Source: UBA4416 sp048498515 (GTDB lineage Bacteria; Bacteroidota; Bacteroidia; B-17B0; Aurantibacillaceae). Taken from it: 64,000 nucleotides of DNA. Every line of letters begins with the position of its first letter. Positions within the stretch are counted from its first letter, which is position 1. The DNA is taken from contig JBEHXV010000009.1 of assembly GCA_048498515.1 (NCBI GenBank), forward strand, positions 62,001 to 126,000, in the 5' to 3' direction. Shown here piece by piece: positions 50,801 to 59,215 of the stretch. The position numbers and the translations under genes were made by a program. The notes beneath the pieces are model-generated. The model was given only the letters and a program-made list of their open reading frames with translations, made no database searches and had not been told where the DNA came from.

Positions 50801-51438
50801 AAAAAGATCAAAATCCGATTTTCCATTACAACAAAAAATATTACCGCTTAACTTCATTCAAAAAATATTTAAACAGCCCGTTGAAGATGAAAAAAATATT
50901 CATTTCATATTCTAAACAAGACATAAAATATGTCAATAAGTTTATCGAGCATCTTTCTGCTTTACAACGGGATGGAAAAGTTTCTCACTGGTATTGCAGC
51001 GAATTGGAGGCTGGTTCGGACTGGAATAACGAGATTCAGGAGCACTTGAAAGAAGCAGACATCATCTGCTTTATGATAAGCCCTAATTTTATGAAAGCTG
51101 ATTATATCCTGGAACATGAAGTAGCTAAAGCATTTGAAAAGAAAAAAAACAAGCCCGATTTTAAAATTGTGCCAATCATCTTGGATTTTTGCAGGTGGAG
51201 CACTTCTAACAATGATTTAAGTCAATACACCGCGCTTCCTTATACTGCAAAACCTATTCTTGACTTTGACAATCAAAACATGGCCTGGTATATTGTAGAA
51301 GAGTGTTTGCGCCTGATGATTGAAAATGACCTGGAACCTAAAGGAGAAAATTTTTACACGAAAGAAAAATTACCAGCCGATGTCAAAAAAATATACTCCC
51401 GGATTGTTGAAGGTAAAGTAGATAAGAATGCACACTAA
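47884..51438 (+). CDS. GTPase-LRR-Roc-COR-TIR protein (bacterial Roco)
   Basis: An 1184-residue protein. Order: a first small GTPase domain (about 1-180, P-loop GDRGVGKT at 14-21); leucine-rich repeats (about 205-400, e.g. NLEVLNLSNNDI, LKELYLSNNRLQ); a Roc GTPase (P-loop GNSNVGKST at 449-457, DFGGQE at 497-502); a COR region (about 700-980); and a C-terminal TIR domain (from about 1003, KIFISYSKQD, with the SPNFMKADYILEHE block that carries the probable catalytic Glu). Two P-loop GTPase domains in one chain is not the usual Roco plan. The gene is AT-rich compared with its neighbours and stands alone between terminators, signs of transfer. A defence role through TIR NADase activity is inferred. 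Confidence 0.9.
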   Translation: MGQLFTKCNLFVVGDRGVGKTTLIKSLEDFRHSYYETYSLFKGPDWVIHSEKTQVEVRVREFGAIEKLPLNFIKKDQEEKTYILYVINFTKKSSSQQLSQNLINKLKELSEYSTLLFAITFSSFEDFSDSNIASLKKKLPFIEYFFKINPFRREYKSLIEFSTVLRRIILNKNPNELSDAKSLIQWNYEHQEKQLDLGRCNLTSLNEVKELFNNTHLEILILSNEWGEYVKDEWERRISNNKLEPNTFFSLPKEISKLKNLKVLICGGNWRTNKKRETETFNWHITDISPLLRLTNLEVLNLSNNDIDTITPVARLSKIEKLYLNNNYIKKFPINTRLLHLKELYLSNNRLQSVEFISYHPSLRTIDLHSNRIEDLTPIKDSISKLGIKDSSWEHNTISISKNPISVPPMEVVSKGKRSVLAYFMQLEAEEEIDLKPYINTDVKLIVVGNSNVGKSTYVHWLKTGKVDKEIPSTHWLELGTWLANRNGKAYHVRIFDFGGQEYYHDTHHLFFTNRTAYVLLWDSVSNQFGELEVDQIQNDKTKKKVKIETFPIGYWLDSIRYHSQKRRTQAEISIDKILHQREREIEHSIKHNANFATLGIESTNQEYAIQREEENILVTQNKVDHKKLKFFANEELLKTTYPKIYDFTEISVYNNKGLDSSNDLLFDIFDSLEVSNRPYLGTWNYIKQDIEKQKFNEHHTFPEFLDYCNKIIREIPELNGKSPEQIKNVLFTKEDAEVFASFLTDIGLCLYYPENNQLKDRVFLNQNQILTSLNKVLEILKTSKGELDETEITKSLGKTGQDQEVLDVIDLMTHFKILFKHPNKKTFIAPLYLTQEVPQSIKVFHSLFETPCYKFQYESYMHKSIILDFFQEYGKKALKETNDSTLYYYWKDGVVIKDEATKAIIMVQFVPANNESKSAFLDIYAINNSDDKFINDVINYIDNMNTGLRVEKLVPAEKSNDFVPLEIIHQNEKDQNPIFHYNKKYYRLTSFKKYLNSPLKMKKIFISYSKQDIKYVNKFIEHLSALQRDGKVSHWYCSELEAGSDWNNEIQEHLKEADIICFMISPNFMKADYILEHEVAKAFEKKKNKPDFKIVPIILDFCRWSTSNNDLSQYTALPYTAKPILDFDNQNMAWYIVEECLRLMIENDLEPKGENFYTKEKLPADVKKIYSRIVEGKVDKNAH

Positions 51439-51524
51439 CTTATTCTTCTGCACTAATAATTTTAGCATTTTTTTGAATTTCCCTTCCCCTATTTTCCTTA
51501 GCTTTGGTTACCAAAAATAAGTTT

Positions 51525-51947
51525 ATGAAAGTACTGTTTACCCTCGCCTTTGTTTTAGCCGGATTAGCGGCCACTTATGCCCAGGCCCCAACCTGGAAAA
51601 AAGAACAATTAATGCCTACCAAGGAATTGGCCGATAAAATCACTGCCAATGCCAAAGATAAACCCCTTATTTTTAACGTAGGCCCTATGGATAATATTAA
51701 AGGCGCTGTAGCCGTTGGGGCCGCTACCAACATTACCTTTGCCGATAAAATGAAAGGCAACCTGGCCATGGTGAACAAAACCAGGTCGGTAGTGGTGTAT
51801 TGCGGTTGCTGCTCGTACCAAAGCTGCCCAAACATTAAACCAGCCTACGATATTTTAATTTCCCAGGGTTTTAAAAATACCAAAGTACTGGAGTTACCCG
51901 AAGGACTGAAACCGGACTGGGTAGCTAAAGACTATCCGATGGAATAA
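51525..51947 (+). CDS. Secreted rhodanese-like protein with CGCC
   Basis: A 140-residue protein with a signal peptide (MKVLFTLAFVLAGLAATYAQ). The C-terminal half reads as a rhodanese-like fold, with VVVYCGCCSYQSCPN at the active-site loop; the cysteine-dense loop could bind metal or carry sulfur. A -7 element TAGCTTTG lies at 51499-51506. The start at 51525 is chosen over a GTG/ATG-like codon at 51504, which would put the signal peptide inside. Confidence 0.72.
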   Translation: MKVLFTLAFVLAGLAATYAQAPTWKKEQLMPTKELADKITANAKDKPLIFNVGPMDNIKGAVAVGAATNITFADKMKGNLAMVNKTRSVVVYCGCCSYQSCPNIKPAYDILISQGFKNTKVLELPEGLKPDWVAKDYPME

Positions 51948-51958
51948 AAAAAATGCTG

Positions 51959-52008
51959 TCACTTCGAGTACATTTGCCTGCCTCCTGCAAATGTGTATCG
52001 AGAAGTGA
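51959..52008. repeat. REP-like inverted repeat
   Basis: Long imperfect inverted repeat: TCACTTCGAGTACATTTGC (51959-51977) against GCAAATGTGTATCGAGAAGTGA (51987-52008, shown here as its two parts). It resembles the CACTTCGAG..TCGAGAAGTG palindromes I remember from Bacteroidota intergenic regions; only one copy is in this window. Confidence 0.6.
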
Positions 52009-52080
52009 TAAAAGAACAGTTCCCGATGCGTTTTTTGTAAAAGACAGCAAAAACATTCGAACTGACAGAAAATATTCCCA

Positions 52081-52108
52081 AAGGCTGCCCAACAGGCAGC
52101 CTTTTTTT
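52081..52108 (+). terminator. Rho-independent terminator
   Basis: Stem AAGGCTGCC (52081-52089) and GGCAGCCTT (52095-52103), 5-base loop, then seven T. It ends transcripts from the rhodanese-like gene. Confidence 0.8.
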
Positions 52109-52143
52109 GGCACCGGATTTTATTGATCCTATTAAAAAAGATC

Positions 52144-52443
52144 ATGAAAACCGTCATCACTTTATTATTCCTCATTTTTGCTACCGGCTGCGCCGTGGCG
52201 CAAACACCCGCGGTTAAAACCAATACCAATTCCATTAATGCCCTCTCTGTTCCCGAAGCTGTAAAAAATACCTTTAAAAACGAGTTCCCAACCCTACAGC
52301 CAAAATGGGAAACTGATAATAAAAACTACAAAGCCATTTACAGCAATCCCAAAACCAACAGCAAAGGCATTATTACCTACGATGCCAACGGAAACGTCAT
52401 TAACCGGGATGTGGAAACCAACGCTTCACCTGAAGAAAAATAA
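52144..52443 (+). CDS. Secreted PepSY-like protein (99 aa)
   Basis: A signal peptide (TVITLLFLIFATGCAVAQ, possibly a lipoprotein because of the GC) followed by a single PepSY-like domain: VPEAVKNTFKNEFP, WETDNKNYKAIY and ITYDANGNVINRD. Bacteroidota PepSY-like proteins are periplasmic. The ATG at 52144 begins the signal peptide. Preceded by a terminator, so its promoter must be within about 40 bases. Confidence 0.75.
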   Translation: MKTVITLLFLIFATGCAVAQTPAVKTNTNSINALSVPEAVKNTFKNEFPTLQPKWETDNKNYKAIYSNPKTNSKGIITYDANGNVINRDVETNASPEEK

Positions 52444-52464
52444 GCAAAGCTTTATCTACTCAAA

Positions 52465-52496
52465 CACTTGTACATAAAAAGGCCGCACTTGTACAT
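52465..52496 (+). promoter_or_regulatory. Direct repeat, probable LytTR operator (kinase operon)
   Basis: Two identical 11-mers CACTTGTACAT at 52465-52475 and 52486-52496, 21 bases apart, 62 bases before the TPR kinase gene. Paired direct repeats with about two helical turns between them are the LytTR binding mode. A similar pair is upstream of the NHL gene at 55274. Confidence 0.65.
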
Positions 52497-52557
52497 TTGT
52501 TATAAATACGGCAAATTTATTGAGATTTATGCCTAAATTTCCTTCTCAGTAAACCCC

Positions 52558-54510
52558 ATGAAACAAGCCGCTTGTTTAGCCTTTCTGCTTATTTTTTGCA
52601 AACATTGCTTTTGCCAGAATCCCTATAACATCGATAGCCTGCTAAAGGTATTACCCACACAGGCCGAAGATTCTTTAAAAGTGCGAACACTTGTAAGAAT
52701 TACCAACCATTATATGCTGAGCGATTTGCCAAAGGCAATGGAATACAGCAAACAGGTATATGACTTATCCAATAAAATAAAATGGAAAAAGGGATGCGTG
52801 TTATCTTATGCGCTTACCGGCAGCGCGTATTATTACCAAGGAAATTTCCCCCAGGCTTTAATTTACCGTCAAAAAGAATTAAAGGGCTGGCAGGAAATGG
52901 GGTACAAACCACAAGCCTGTATGACGTTGGGCAACCTGGCCACCCTTTACTCCGACCTTGGCGATAACGTAAAGGCTCTCGAACAGTACTTTATCACGCT
53001 CCAATTGGCCAATGACACTAAAGATACAGAAACAACCACCTCCACTTTATGCAACATCGGCGTGCTATACAAAGACATGGGCGATACTGTAAAAGCCCTT
53101 AATTATCTCAACAGGGCCTTAAAGTTATCCGAAATTTACGGTTACCGTCATCTTTCATCCTTAAACCTTATCAATATCGGGAGTATTTATTCCGACAAGT
53201 GTCAATTTTCCGTCGCGCTTGATTATTACAGCAAAGCCCTTAAAATTGATGAGGAGCAGGGAAACCAACAAACCCTGCCAGGGCTGCTAACCAACATCGC
53301 GGGGATTTACCAGTTGCAAAGCGACTTAGCGAAAAAGGCAGGGAACACAACCCTGATGAATGAAAAAGCGAAGGAAGCATGGCATATTTTCAACAAAGCT
53401 CTTAACGAAGCCCGGGCCACCGACAACCTGTTCATAGAAGCATCTGTTCTGGGAGACCTTGCTGCCATAAACACATCCAACAAAAATTTCGGGGAAGCTG
53501 AAAAAGACCTGAAACAATCACACGCCCTGGCCGATAGCATTGGAGCCGTCGATCTGCTGATTAGCAATCATCAGCGCTTTTATGAATTGTATAAAGGCAT
53601 GAAACGTTACCCCGAAGCTTTTGAACATAATGAAAGATACATGGCTTTAAAAGACAGCATTTACGGCCTTCAGAATAAAAATGCGATCTCCGAGCTTCAG
53701 GTAAAATACGATACGGAAAAAAAGGAAGCGGAAAACAACGCGCTTGCTCAAAAAAACAAGATCCTTGAGCTGTCGGTTACCAATAACAGGTACCTCACCT
53801 TTAGCCTTGTTACCCTATGCTTATTAATTATTGGAATTGGCTATTTGGTGGTGCGGCAAAACAAACTCCGGTCAAAACAGGAGAATGCAAGGCTGGAACA
53901 AAAGCTGTTGCGTACCCAAATGAATCCTCATTTTATCTTCAACTCGCTGGCCAATATTGAGAGCTTTATTTACGAACATCAACCAAAAGAAGCAGGCGAT
54001 TACCTTGCCCGCTTTGCCAGGTTGATGCGCCTGATCCTTGAAAACTCATCGTCCGAATACATTTCGCTTGATAAGGAAATTGAAACCCTGAACTACTATT
54101 TTTCGCTGCAAAAATTGCGTTTAAACGATAACCTTGAGTACATTATTGATGTTGACAAGGCAATTATTCCCAAAAACATATTGTTACCACCCATGCTTAC
54201 ACAACCTTTTATTGAAAATGCCATAGAGCATGGCTTCAGGGGGATAAGCGAAACCGGAAAAGTGATGGTGCGATTTGCCCTTAAAGAAAACAAGCTCGAA
54301 ATAAAAATTATAGATAACGGTATTGGCATTGCAAAAGCACAGCAGCAAAAAGAGCTATACCAAAAACATAATTCAATGGCGATCAAAATAACTCATGAAC
54401 GCTTAAAATTTTTAAACAGGATCAAACATCAAAAACTTGTTTTTAGCATTAAAGAAATAAATTCAGCCGGTCAAAAAGGAACCGAAGTTCTCTTTACCAT
54501 ACCGGTATAA
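52558..54510 (+). CDS. TPR-domain LytS-type sensor histidine kinase
   Basis: A 650-residue protein: signal peptide (about 1-20), a periplasmic block of TPR repeats (about 40-390, e.g. AYYYQGNFPQAL, YSKALKIDEEQGN), a coiled linker, one membrane helix (about 415-435), then His_kinase (PF06580-type) with MNPHFIFNSLANIES and an HATPase with NAIEHGFRG and DNGIGIAKA. Paired with the LytTR regulator 10 bases downstream. Such kinases are common in Bacteroidota; the ligand is unknown. Confidence 0.93.
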   Translation: MKQAACLAFLLIFCKHCFCQNPYNIDSLLKVLPTQAEDSLKVRTLVRITNHYMLSDLPKAMEYSKQVYDLSNKIKWKKGCVLSYALTGSAYYYQGNFPQALIYRQKELKGWQEMGYKPQACMTLGNLATLYSDLGDNVKALEQYFITLQLANDTKDTETTTSTLCNIGVLYKDMGDTVKALNYLNRALKLSEIYGYRHLSSLNLINIGSIYSDKCQFSVALDYYSKALKIDEEQGNQQTLPGLLTNIAGIYQLQSDLAKKAGNTTLMNEKAKEAWHIFNKALNEARATDNLFIEASVLGDLAAINTSNKNFGEAEKDLKQSHALADSIGAVDLLISNHQRFYELYKGMKRYPEAFEHNERYMALKDSIYGLQNKNAISELQVKYDTEKKEAENNALAQKNKILELSVTNNRYLTFSLVTLCLLIIGIGYLVVRQNKLRSKQENARLEQKLLRTQMNPHFIFNSLANIESFIYEHQPKEAGDYLARFARLMRLILENSSSEYISLDKEIETLNYYFSLQKLRLNDNLEYIIDVDKAIIPKNILLPPMLTQPFIENAIEHGFRGISETGKVMVRFALKENKLEIKIIDNGIGIAKAQQQKELYQKHNSMAIKITHERLKFLNRIKHQKLVFSIKEINSAGQKGTEVLFTIPV

Positions 54511-54520
54511 TTAGTGAAGC

Positions 54521-55273
54521 TTGGATAAATTAAAGGTCATAATCATTGATGATGAAAAAAGGATCAGGACATCGCTTGTCCATGTTCTGAAACTTCATTA
54601 TCCCGAAGCGGAAGTAATTGGAGAGGCCGAGAACATTCAGCAAGCCGGCGAACTGCTTAAAATAAAGGTGCCCGATGTTGTTTTACTCGACATAAAAATG
54701 CCGGGCGGCGACGGCTTTGAGCTGCTGAAGCAACTGGTGCCTGTAGATTTTAAAATCATTTTCATTACCGCCTTCGACCAATATGCCATAGAAGCCATTA
54801 AGTACAGCGCGCTGGATTATTTGCTGAAACCTGTTATTCCCGGCGAACTTGTTAACGCGCTTGATAAAGCAAAGAATGAATTAAATAAAGAAAAAGAGAA
54901 CAAAAGATTAAAAGAGCTTTTGGATAATATTGAAAAAAAGGACCGGAAAATTGTGCTCAATACCCAGGAAGCGACCTTTATAATTGATGTAGCCGACATT
55001 GTAAGATGCGAAGCCGACAGGAACTATACCCGTTTTTTTCTGACAGATAAAAGGCGCATCCTTGTATCAGGCGGACTGAAAGAATATGAAGAGGCCCTGA
55101 AAGAACACCATTTCATACGGTCGCATCATTCGCATCTAATAAACACAGCCCTGATAGACCGGCTCGAAAAACGAAATGGCGGTGTCCTGCTTTTAAAAGA
55201 TGGATCGGAAGTGCCTGTATCTACCAGGAAATATCCGGAGTTGACCGAACTGTTAAAAGGCCTGAATCATTAA
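54521..55273 (+). CDS. LytTR-family response regulator
   Basis: A 250-residue protein beginning with a TTG codon at 54521; no ATG fits. Receiver domain (about 1-120, Asp in VVLLDIKMPGGDG) and a LytTR DNA-binding domain (about 150-250, with VRCEADRNYTRF and FIRSHHSHLINTALID). Partner of the preceding kinase. It likely binds the direct repeats upstream of its own operon and of the gene at 55374. Confidence 0.93.
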   Translation: MDKLKVIIIDDEKRIRTSLVHVLKLHYPEAEVIGEAENIQQAGELLKIKVPDVVLLDIKMPGGDGFELLKQLVPVDFKIIFITAFDQYAIEAIKYSALDYLLKPVIPGELVNALDKAKNELNKEKENKRLKELLDNIEKKDRKIVLNTQEATFIIDVADIVRCEADRNYTRFFLTDKRRILVSGGLKEYEEALKEHHFIRSHHSHLINTALIDRLEKRNGGVLLLKDGSEVPVSTRKYPELTELLKGLNH

Positions 55274-55305
55274 CACCTGTACATAAAACCGCTACAATAG
55301 TACAT
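55274..55305 (+). promoter_or_regulatory. Direct repeat, probable LytTR operator (NHL gene)
   Basis: CACCTGTACAT (55274-55284) and CAATAGTACAT (55295-55305), 21 bases apart, begin right at the LytTR gene's stop. The pair matches the repeat upstream of the kinase gene in spacing and sequence. A -7-like element TATATTTA follows at 55334-55341, 33 bases before the ATG. Confidence 0.6.
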
Positions 55306-55373
55306 TGAGTGTCGTTTGTTCTTAGTATACGTTTATATTTACATACATATTTAAAACCCTAATACCTAACCCC

Positions 55374-58019
55374 ATGAAAACAAAATCCTTAACTGCTTAT
55401 TGCAAATTAACTTTTGTATTTATTTTGCTGGGCTTTGTGTCGAAAGCGCAAATTATAACTACTGTTGCCGGCACAAACGATGCCGGTTATCTTGGCGATA
55501 GCTTACAAGGCGTAGTGTCGGAGGTAAATTTACCCGAAGGTGGCATGGCCATGGACGCGGCAGGCAACGTCTATTTTTGCGACTACCAGAATAACCGTGT
55601 CAGGAAACTGGATGCTGCTACCGGTACGCTTGTAAATGTTGCCGGTAATGGCGTTAATGGTTTTGGTGGCGATGGCGGACCGGCAAAACAGGCAAAATTA
55701 AAAGGCCCCATGGCTGTTGCACTGGATAAAGCCGGAAACATTTACATTGCCGATTATGGCAACAGGCGCATCAGGAAGGTAAGCGCCGCAACCGGAAATA
55801 TCAGCACCATTGCGGGAACCGGAAACTATGGCCCATACAATGGCGACGGTATAGCGGCTACATTGGCCAATTTGTTTGAAACTACAGGTATTGCCGTAGA
55901 TACAGCGGGTAACGTGTATTTTTCTCACCTGGGCGATATGCGTGTGAGGAAAATTGATAAAACAAGCGGCTTTATTTCAACTGTTGCGGGTACCGGCACC
56001 GCAGGATATAATGGCGACAATATTGCGGCAAATACTGCCCAGTTAAATTTCCCTTACGGGCTGGCATTTGATAAATTGAATAATTTATACGTTGCCGATA
56101 AGGATAATTACCGTATCCGCAAGATCTCCCTGGCCACTGGTAGCATTACAACCGTAGCCGGCAATGGTACCTATGGTAATGGAGGAGATGGTAACCCGGC
56201 TACATCGGCCAATATAAAAGAAGCCTGGGACGTGGATGTAGACACATCAGGGAATATTTACATTGCCGATCGTTTTGATAATACCATCCGTAAAGTAGAC
56301 ATTTCATCCATTATCCATACCGTAGCAGGAACAGGTACCTCTGGCTATAGTGGTGATGGTGGGCTTGCCACTAATGCCATGCTCAGCGCCTGCAGCGGTG
56401 TGGTAGCAAATGACTGCGGTGGTTTTTACATTAACGACAGAACCAATTCACGCATCAGGAAAGTAAGCTCCTATAATTTTTCGGCAACAAGCGCCGATGC
56501 CAAATGTTTTGCCGCCTGCGACGGGACCGTACAGGTTACATCCACCGGCGGTCAGGCACCTTATGCATACAACTGGTCGGGTGGCTTAGGCTCAGGATCA
56601 ACGTATACAACTGTTTGCGCCGGCAATTATGTAGTAACTTCTACCGATGCCAGTGGTTGTAAGGAACAATTATACATCGTCATCGCACAACCAACACAGT
56701 TTTCGGTTTCTGCTACCACTCAAACCAATGTAACCTGCAATACAAATGGCGCCGGGCTTGCTTACACTGATGGTGGCGCCGGCGGACCAAATACTTACCT
56801 GTGGTCGGGAAGCACATCAACTACGGCTATTGGATACAACCTGGCACCAGGCATTCACACCGTTACTATTAGCGATGTCAATAATTGCGTAGCTACTGCA
56901 ACCTTAAACATTTTGTTTACCCCAACGCTGGCCGTTTCTGTAAATGTTACCCATGTCACTTGCGGCAGTCTTGGCTCGGCAACAGTTTCACCAACAGGTA
57001 CGGGACCCTATACCTACACATGGTCAACAACGGCTAACACCAATACCATTTCCTCTCTTAGTGCCGGGAACTATAGTGTAACCGTTACCGATGGGAATGG
57101 CTGCATGAGAACCAATACTGTTCTTATATCAACCCTTAGCCCCACATTTGCCTCTGTGCCAATCTGTTTTATTACCGTTGACTCTCTTTCCCAACACAAC
57201 GTCATTACATGGGAAAAGACATTGTTTGCCTCGGCCGATAGTTTTTTCATCTACCGTGAAGTAGCAACCAACCAGTATAAAAAAATTCAATCGCAACCAT
57301 ACAGCGCTTTTAGCCAGTTTACAGACACCGTACGCACATTATATTTCCCTAACACCGGCGACCCGAATGTGGGAACATACCGCTACAAATTAAAAACGCG
57401 TAACAGCTGTGGTGAATACAGTGAATTTAGTCCTTACCACAACACCATTTACATTAACAACTCAAACGGAACTTTTTCGTGGCCTCAGTTATATGAAATA
57501 GAAGGAGCGGCAAATCCTGCAATAGCATACATATTGGAAAGGGATAATTTAAGTAATGGCAACTGGCAGGCAATTGGCAGTGTTGCCGGAACACAGCAGT
57601 TCATTATTGATCCCAATTATTCCAGCTACCAGGCAACGGCATCCTGGAGGGTGAGAACACAATGGAACATTTCATGTACGCCTACCCTTAAATCATCATC
57701 GGCCACAAGCCTTTCCTACTCCAACCGGATTAAGCTCAATACCGTTGGCCTGAAAGAAAACAGCATAGACACGTATTTAAACATTTACCCTAATCCTTCA
57801 AATGGCGTGATTATGGTTTCATTGAAACAATCTTCTCTAAACGGTAAAAACATGAGCATTGACATCACCACTATTTCAGGGCAGGTTATTTACACCTACC
57901 ATGGCGACAGTTTTGAAGACTTGAAAATTGACCTTGGGGAGCAAGCAAGCGGTATTTATTTTGTGAAATTTAAAAGCGACACCCAGCTTTCATCAGGCAA
58001 GATCATTCTTTTAAAATAA
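55374..58019 (+). CDS. Secreted NHL/SprB-repeat protein with T9SS sorting domain
   Basis: An 881-residue protein: signal peptide (about 1-26), six NHL-type repeats (about 27-375, each with a core such as TIAGTGNYGPYNGDG ... NIYIADYGNRRIRKV), two or three SprB-type modules (e.g. GTGPYTYTWSTTANT), a middle adhesin-like part, and a C-terminal type IX sorting domain (NIYPNPSNGVIMVSLKQ ... GKIILLK). It is probably exported by the type IX system to the surface. The probable LytTR operator upstream suggests it is a target of the system next door. Confidence 0.93.
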   Translation: MKTKSLTAYCKLTFVFILLGFVSKAQIITTVAGTNDAGYLGDSLQGVVSEVNLPEGGMAMDAAGNVYFCDYQNNRVRKLDAATGTLVNVAGNGVNGFGGDGGPAKQAKLKGPMAVALDKAGNIYIADYGNRRIRKVSAATGNISTIAGTGNYGPYNGDGIAATLANLFETTGIAVDTAGNVYFSHLGDMRVRKIDKTSGFISTVAGTGTAGYNGDNIAANTAQLNFPYGLAFDKLNNLYVADKDNYRIRKISLATGSITTVAGNGTYGNGGDGNPATSANIKEAWDVDVDTSGNIYIADRFDNTIRKVDISSIIHTVAGTGTSGYSGDGGLATNAMLSACSGVVANDCGGFYINDRTNSRIRKVSSYNFSATSADAKCFAACDGTVQVTSTGGQAPYAYNWSGGLGSGSTYTTVCAGNYVVTSTDASGCKEQLYIVIAQPTQFSVSATTQTNVTCNTNGAGLAYTDGGAGGPNTYLWSGSTSTTAIGYNLAPGIHTVTISDVNNCVATATLNILFTPTLAVSVNVTHVTCGSLGSATVSPTGTGPYTYTWSTTANTNTISSLSAGNYSVTVTDGNGCMRTNTVLISTLSPTFASVPICFITVDSLSQHNVITWEKTLFASADSFFIYREVATNQYKKIQSQPYSAFSQFTDTVRTLYFPNTGDPNVGTYRYKLKTRNSCGEYSEFSPYHNTIYINNSNGTFSWPQLYEIEGAANPAIAYILERDNLSNGNWQAIGSVAGTQQFIIDPNYSSYQATASWRVRTQWNISCTPTLKSSSATSLSYSNRIKLNTVGLKENSIDTYLNIYPNPSNGVIMVSLKQSSLNGKNMSIDITTISGQVIYTYHGDSFEDLKIDLGEQASGIYFVKFKSDTQLSSGKIILLK

Positions 58020-58035
58020 CCTGATTTTATAGTTA

Positions 58036-58087
58036 ATAAACTAAATGAGGAACCGCATAATGTGGCTCCTCATTTTAGTTTAATTTT
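58036..58087. terminator. Terminator hairpin after the NHL gene
   Basis: A long stem: AAACTAAATGAGGA paired with TCCTCATTTTAGTTT around a GC-containing apex, then TAATTTT. Located 17 bases after the stop. Confidence 0.75.
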
Positions 58088-58146
58088 CCCCGGTTTGTTT
58101 GGTATATAGTTTTATCAATATATTTATATACCGATATTAAAACACC

Positions 58147-58584
58147 ATGGAAACCCAGAACTATAAAAACCACATCCACTATTACCCTCCACATCATTTT
58201 TTCTTTTATGGTTTTGCGGGTTTGATCTTTAGTATAAGCATATATGCACTGATTAAAAGCGAGGAACATACCTTATTGTGGGCTCTCCTTTCAGCCATTG
58301 TTTTTATGCTTGTATGGTTAAGCTTTATGCTAAGGCAGCATTATTCCCTGGGGAACCAGAACCGCATAGCCCGCCTGGAGCTACGCTTTAGGTACTACAC
58401 CATAACGCAAAAGCATTTCGAAGAACTGGAGCACCATTTGTCACTAGCGCAGATCCTGGCTTTGCGCTTTGCTTCTAATAACGAACTGGTAGCTTTAACA
58501 GAGAGGGCTATTAAAGAAAAATTGTCGCCCGATGACATTAAACGTTCCATTAAAAACTGGATCCCTGATTACATGAGAGTATAA
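58147..58584 (+). CDS. DUF6526 membrane protein
   Basis: A 145-residue protein: MQNYKNHIHYYPPHHFFFY-type start, two membrane helices (about 19-36 and 43-62), and a helical soluble tail (LELRFRYYTITQKHF ... LSPDDIKRSIKNW). This matches the Bacteroidota family DUF6526. Function unknown. Confidence 0.85.
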   Translation: METQNYKNHIHYYPPHHFFFYGFAGLIFSISIYALIKSEEHTLLWALLSAIVFMLVWLSFMLRQHYSLGNQNRIARLELRFRYYTITQKHFEELEHHLSLAQILALRFASNNELVALTERAIKEKLSPDDIKRSIKNWIPDYMRV

Positions 58585-58602
58585 ACCAAACCTAAATTCA
58601 TT

Positions 58603-59157
58603 ATGACCATAGCCATTATTTCAGCAAGCATCCGCACCGGAAGAAACAGCCATCGTGTAGCACTCTTTTTTGAGAACTATATAAAAGAACATCAATTGGG
58701 TGACATAAAAATGCTGGACCTGAATAGTTATCAATTCCCCATTTTTGAAGAACGCCTGAAGAACATGGCGGAACCACCAACAAAAGCGCTTGAATTTTCG
58801 GAAGATGTAAAAAAGGCCGATGCCGTACTCATTGTTACGCCTGAGTACAATGGCGGTTACCCTGCCAGTTTAAAAAATGTGGTTGACCTGCTCACCAGCG
58901 AATGGAAACGAAAACCTATTGCCATTTCAACTGTTTCGTCGGGAGCCTTTGGCGGGTCGCAGGTCATTACCTCTTTGCAGTTCAGTTTATGGAAACAGGG
59001 CGCCTTTGTTGTTCCGGCCATGTTCCCGGTACCTAATATAGAAAAAAGCTATGATGAAGCCGGGAAGCCTGCTGACAAAGAAGCAACTGAAAAACGTGCG
59101 AAAACATTTTTAGATGAGTTGTTGTGGTTTGCGGAAGCCAGACAAAAAATGAAGTAA
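58603..59157 (+). CDS. NADPH-dependent FMN reductase family protein
   Basis: A 184-residue flavodoxin-like reductase with ISASIRTGRNSHRVA at the phosphate loop and VTPEYNGGYPASLKNVVDL, the family signature. It probably reduces FMN, quinones or azo dyes using NAD(P)H. ATG at 58603, 18 bases after the DUF6526 stop. Confidence 0.92.
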   Translation: MTIAIISASIRTGRNSHRVALFFENYIKEHQLGDIKMLDLNSYQFPIFEERLKNMAEPPTKALEFSEDVKKADAVLIVTPEYNGGYPASLKNVVDLLTSEWKRKPIAISTVSSGAFGGSQVITSLQFSLWKQGAFVVPAMFPVPNIEKSYDEAGKPADKEATEKRAKTFLDELLWFAEARQKMK

Positions 59158-59215
59158 ATTATCATTTTGATGGATATTGTTTCACAAATCAGGCCTATTG
59201 AATCATTTTTCTTTT

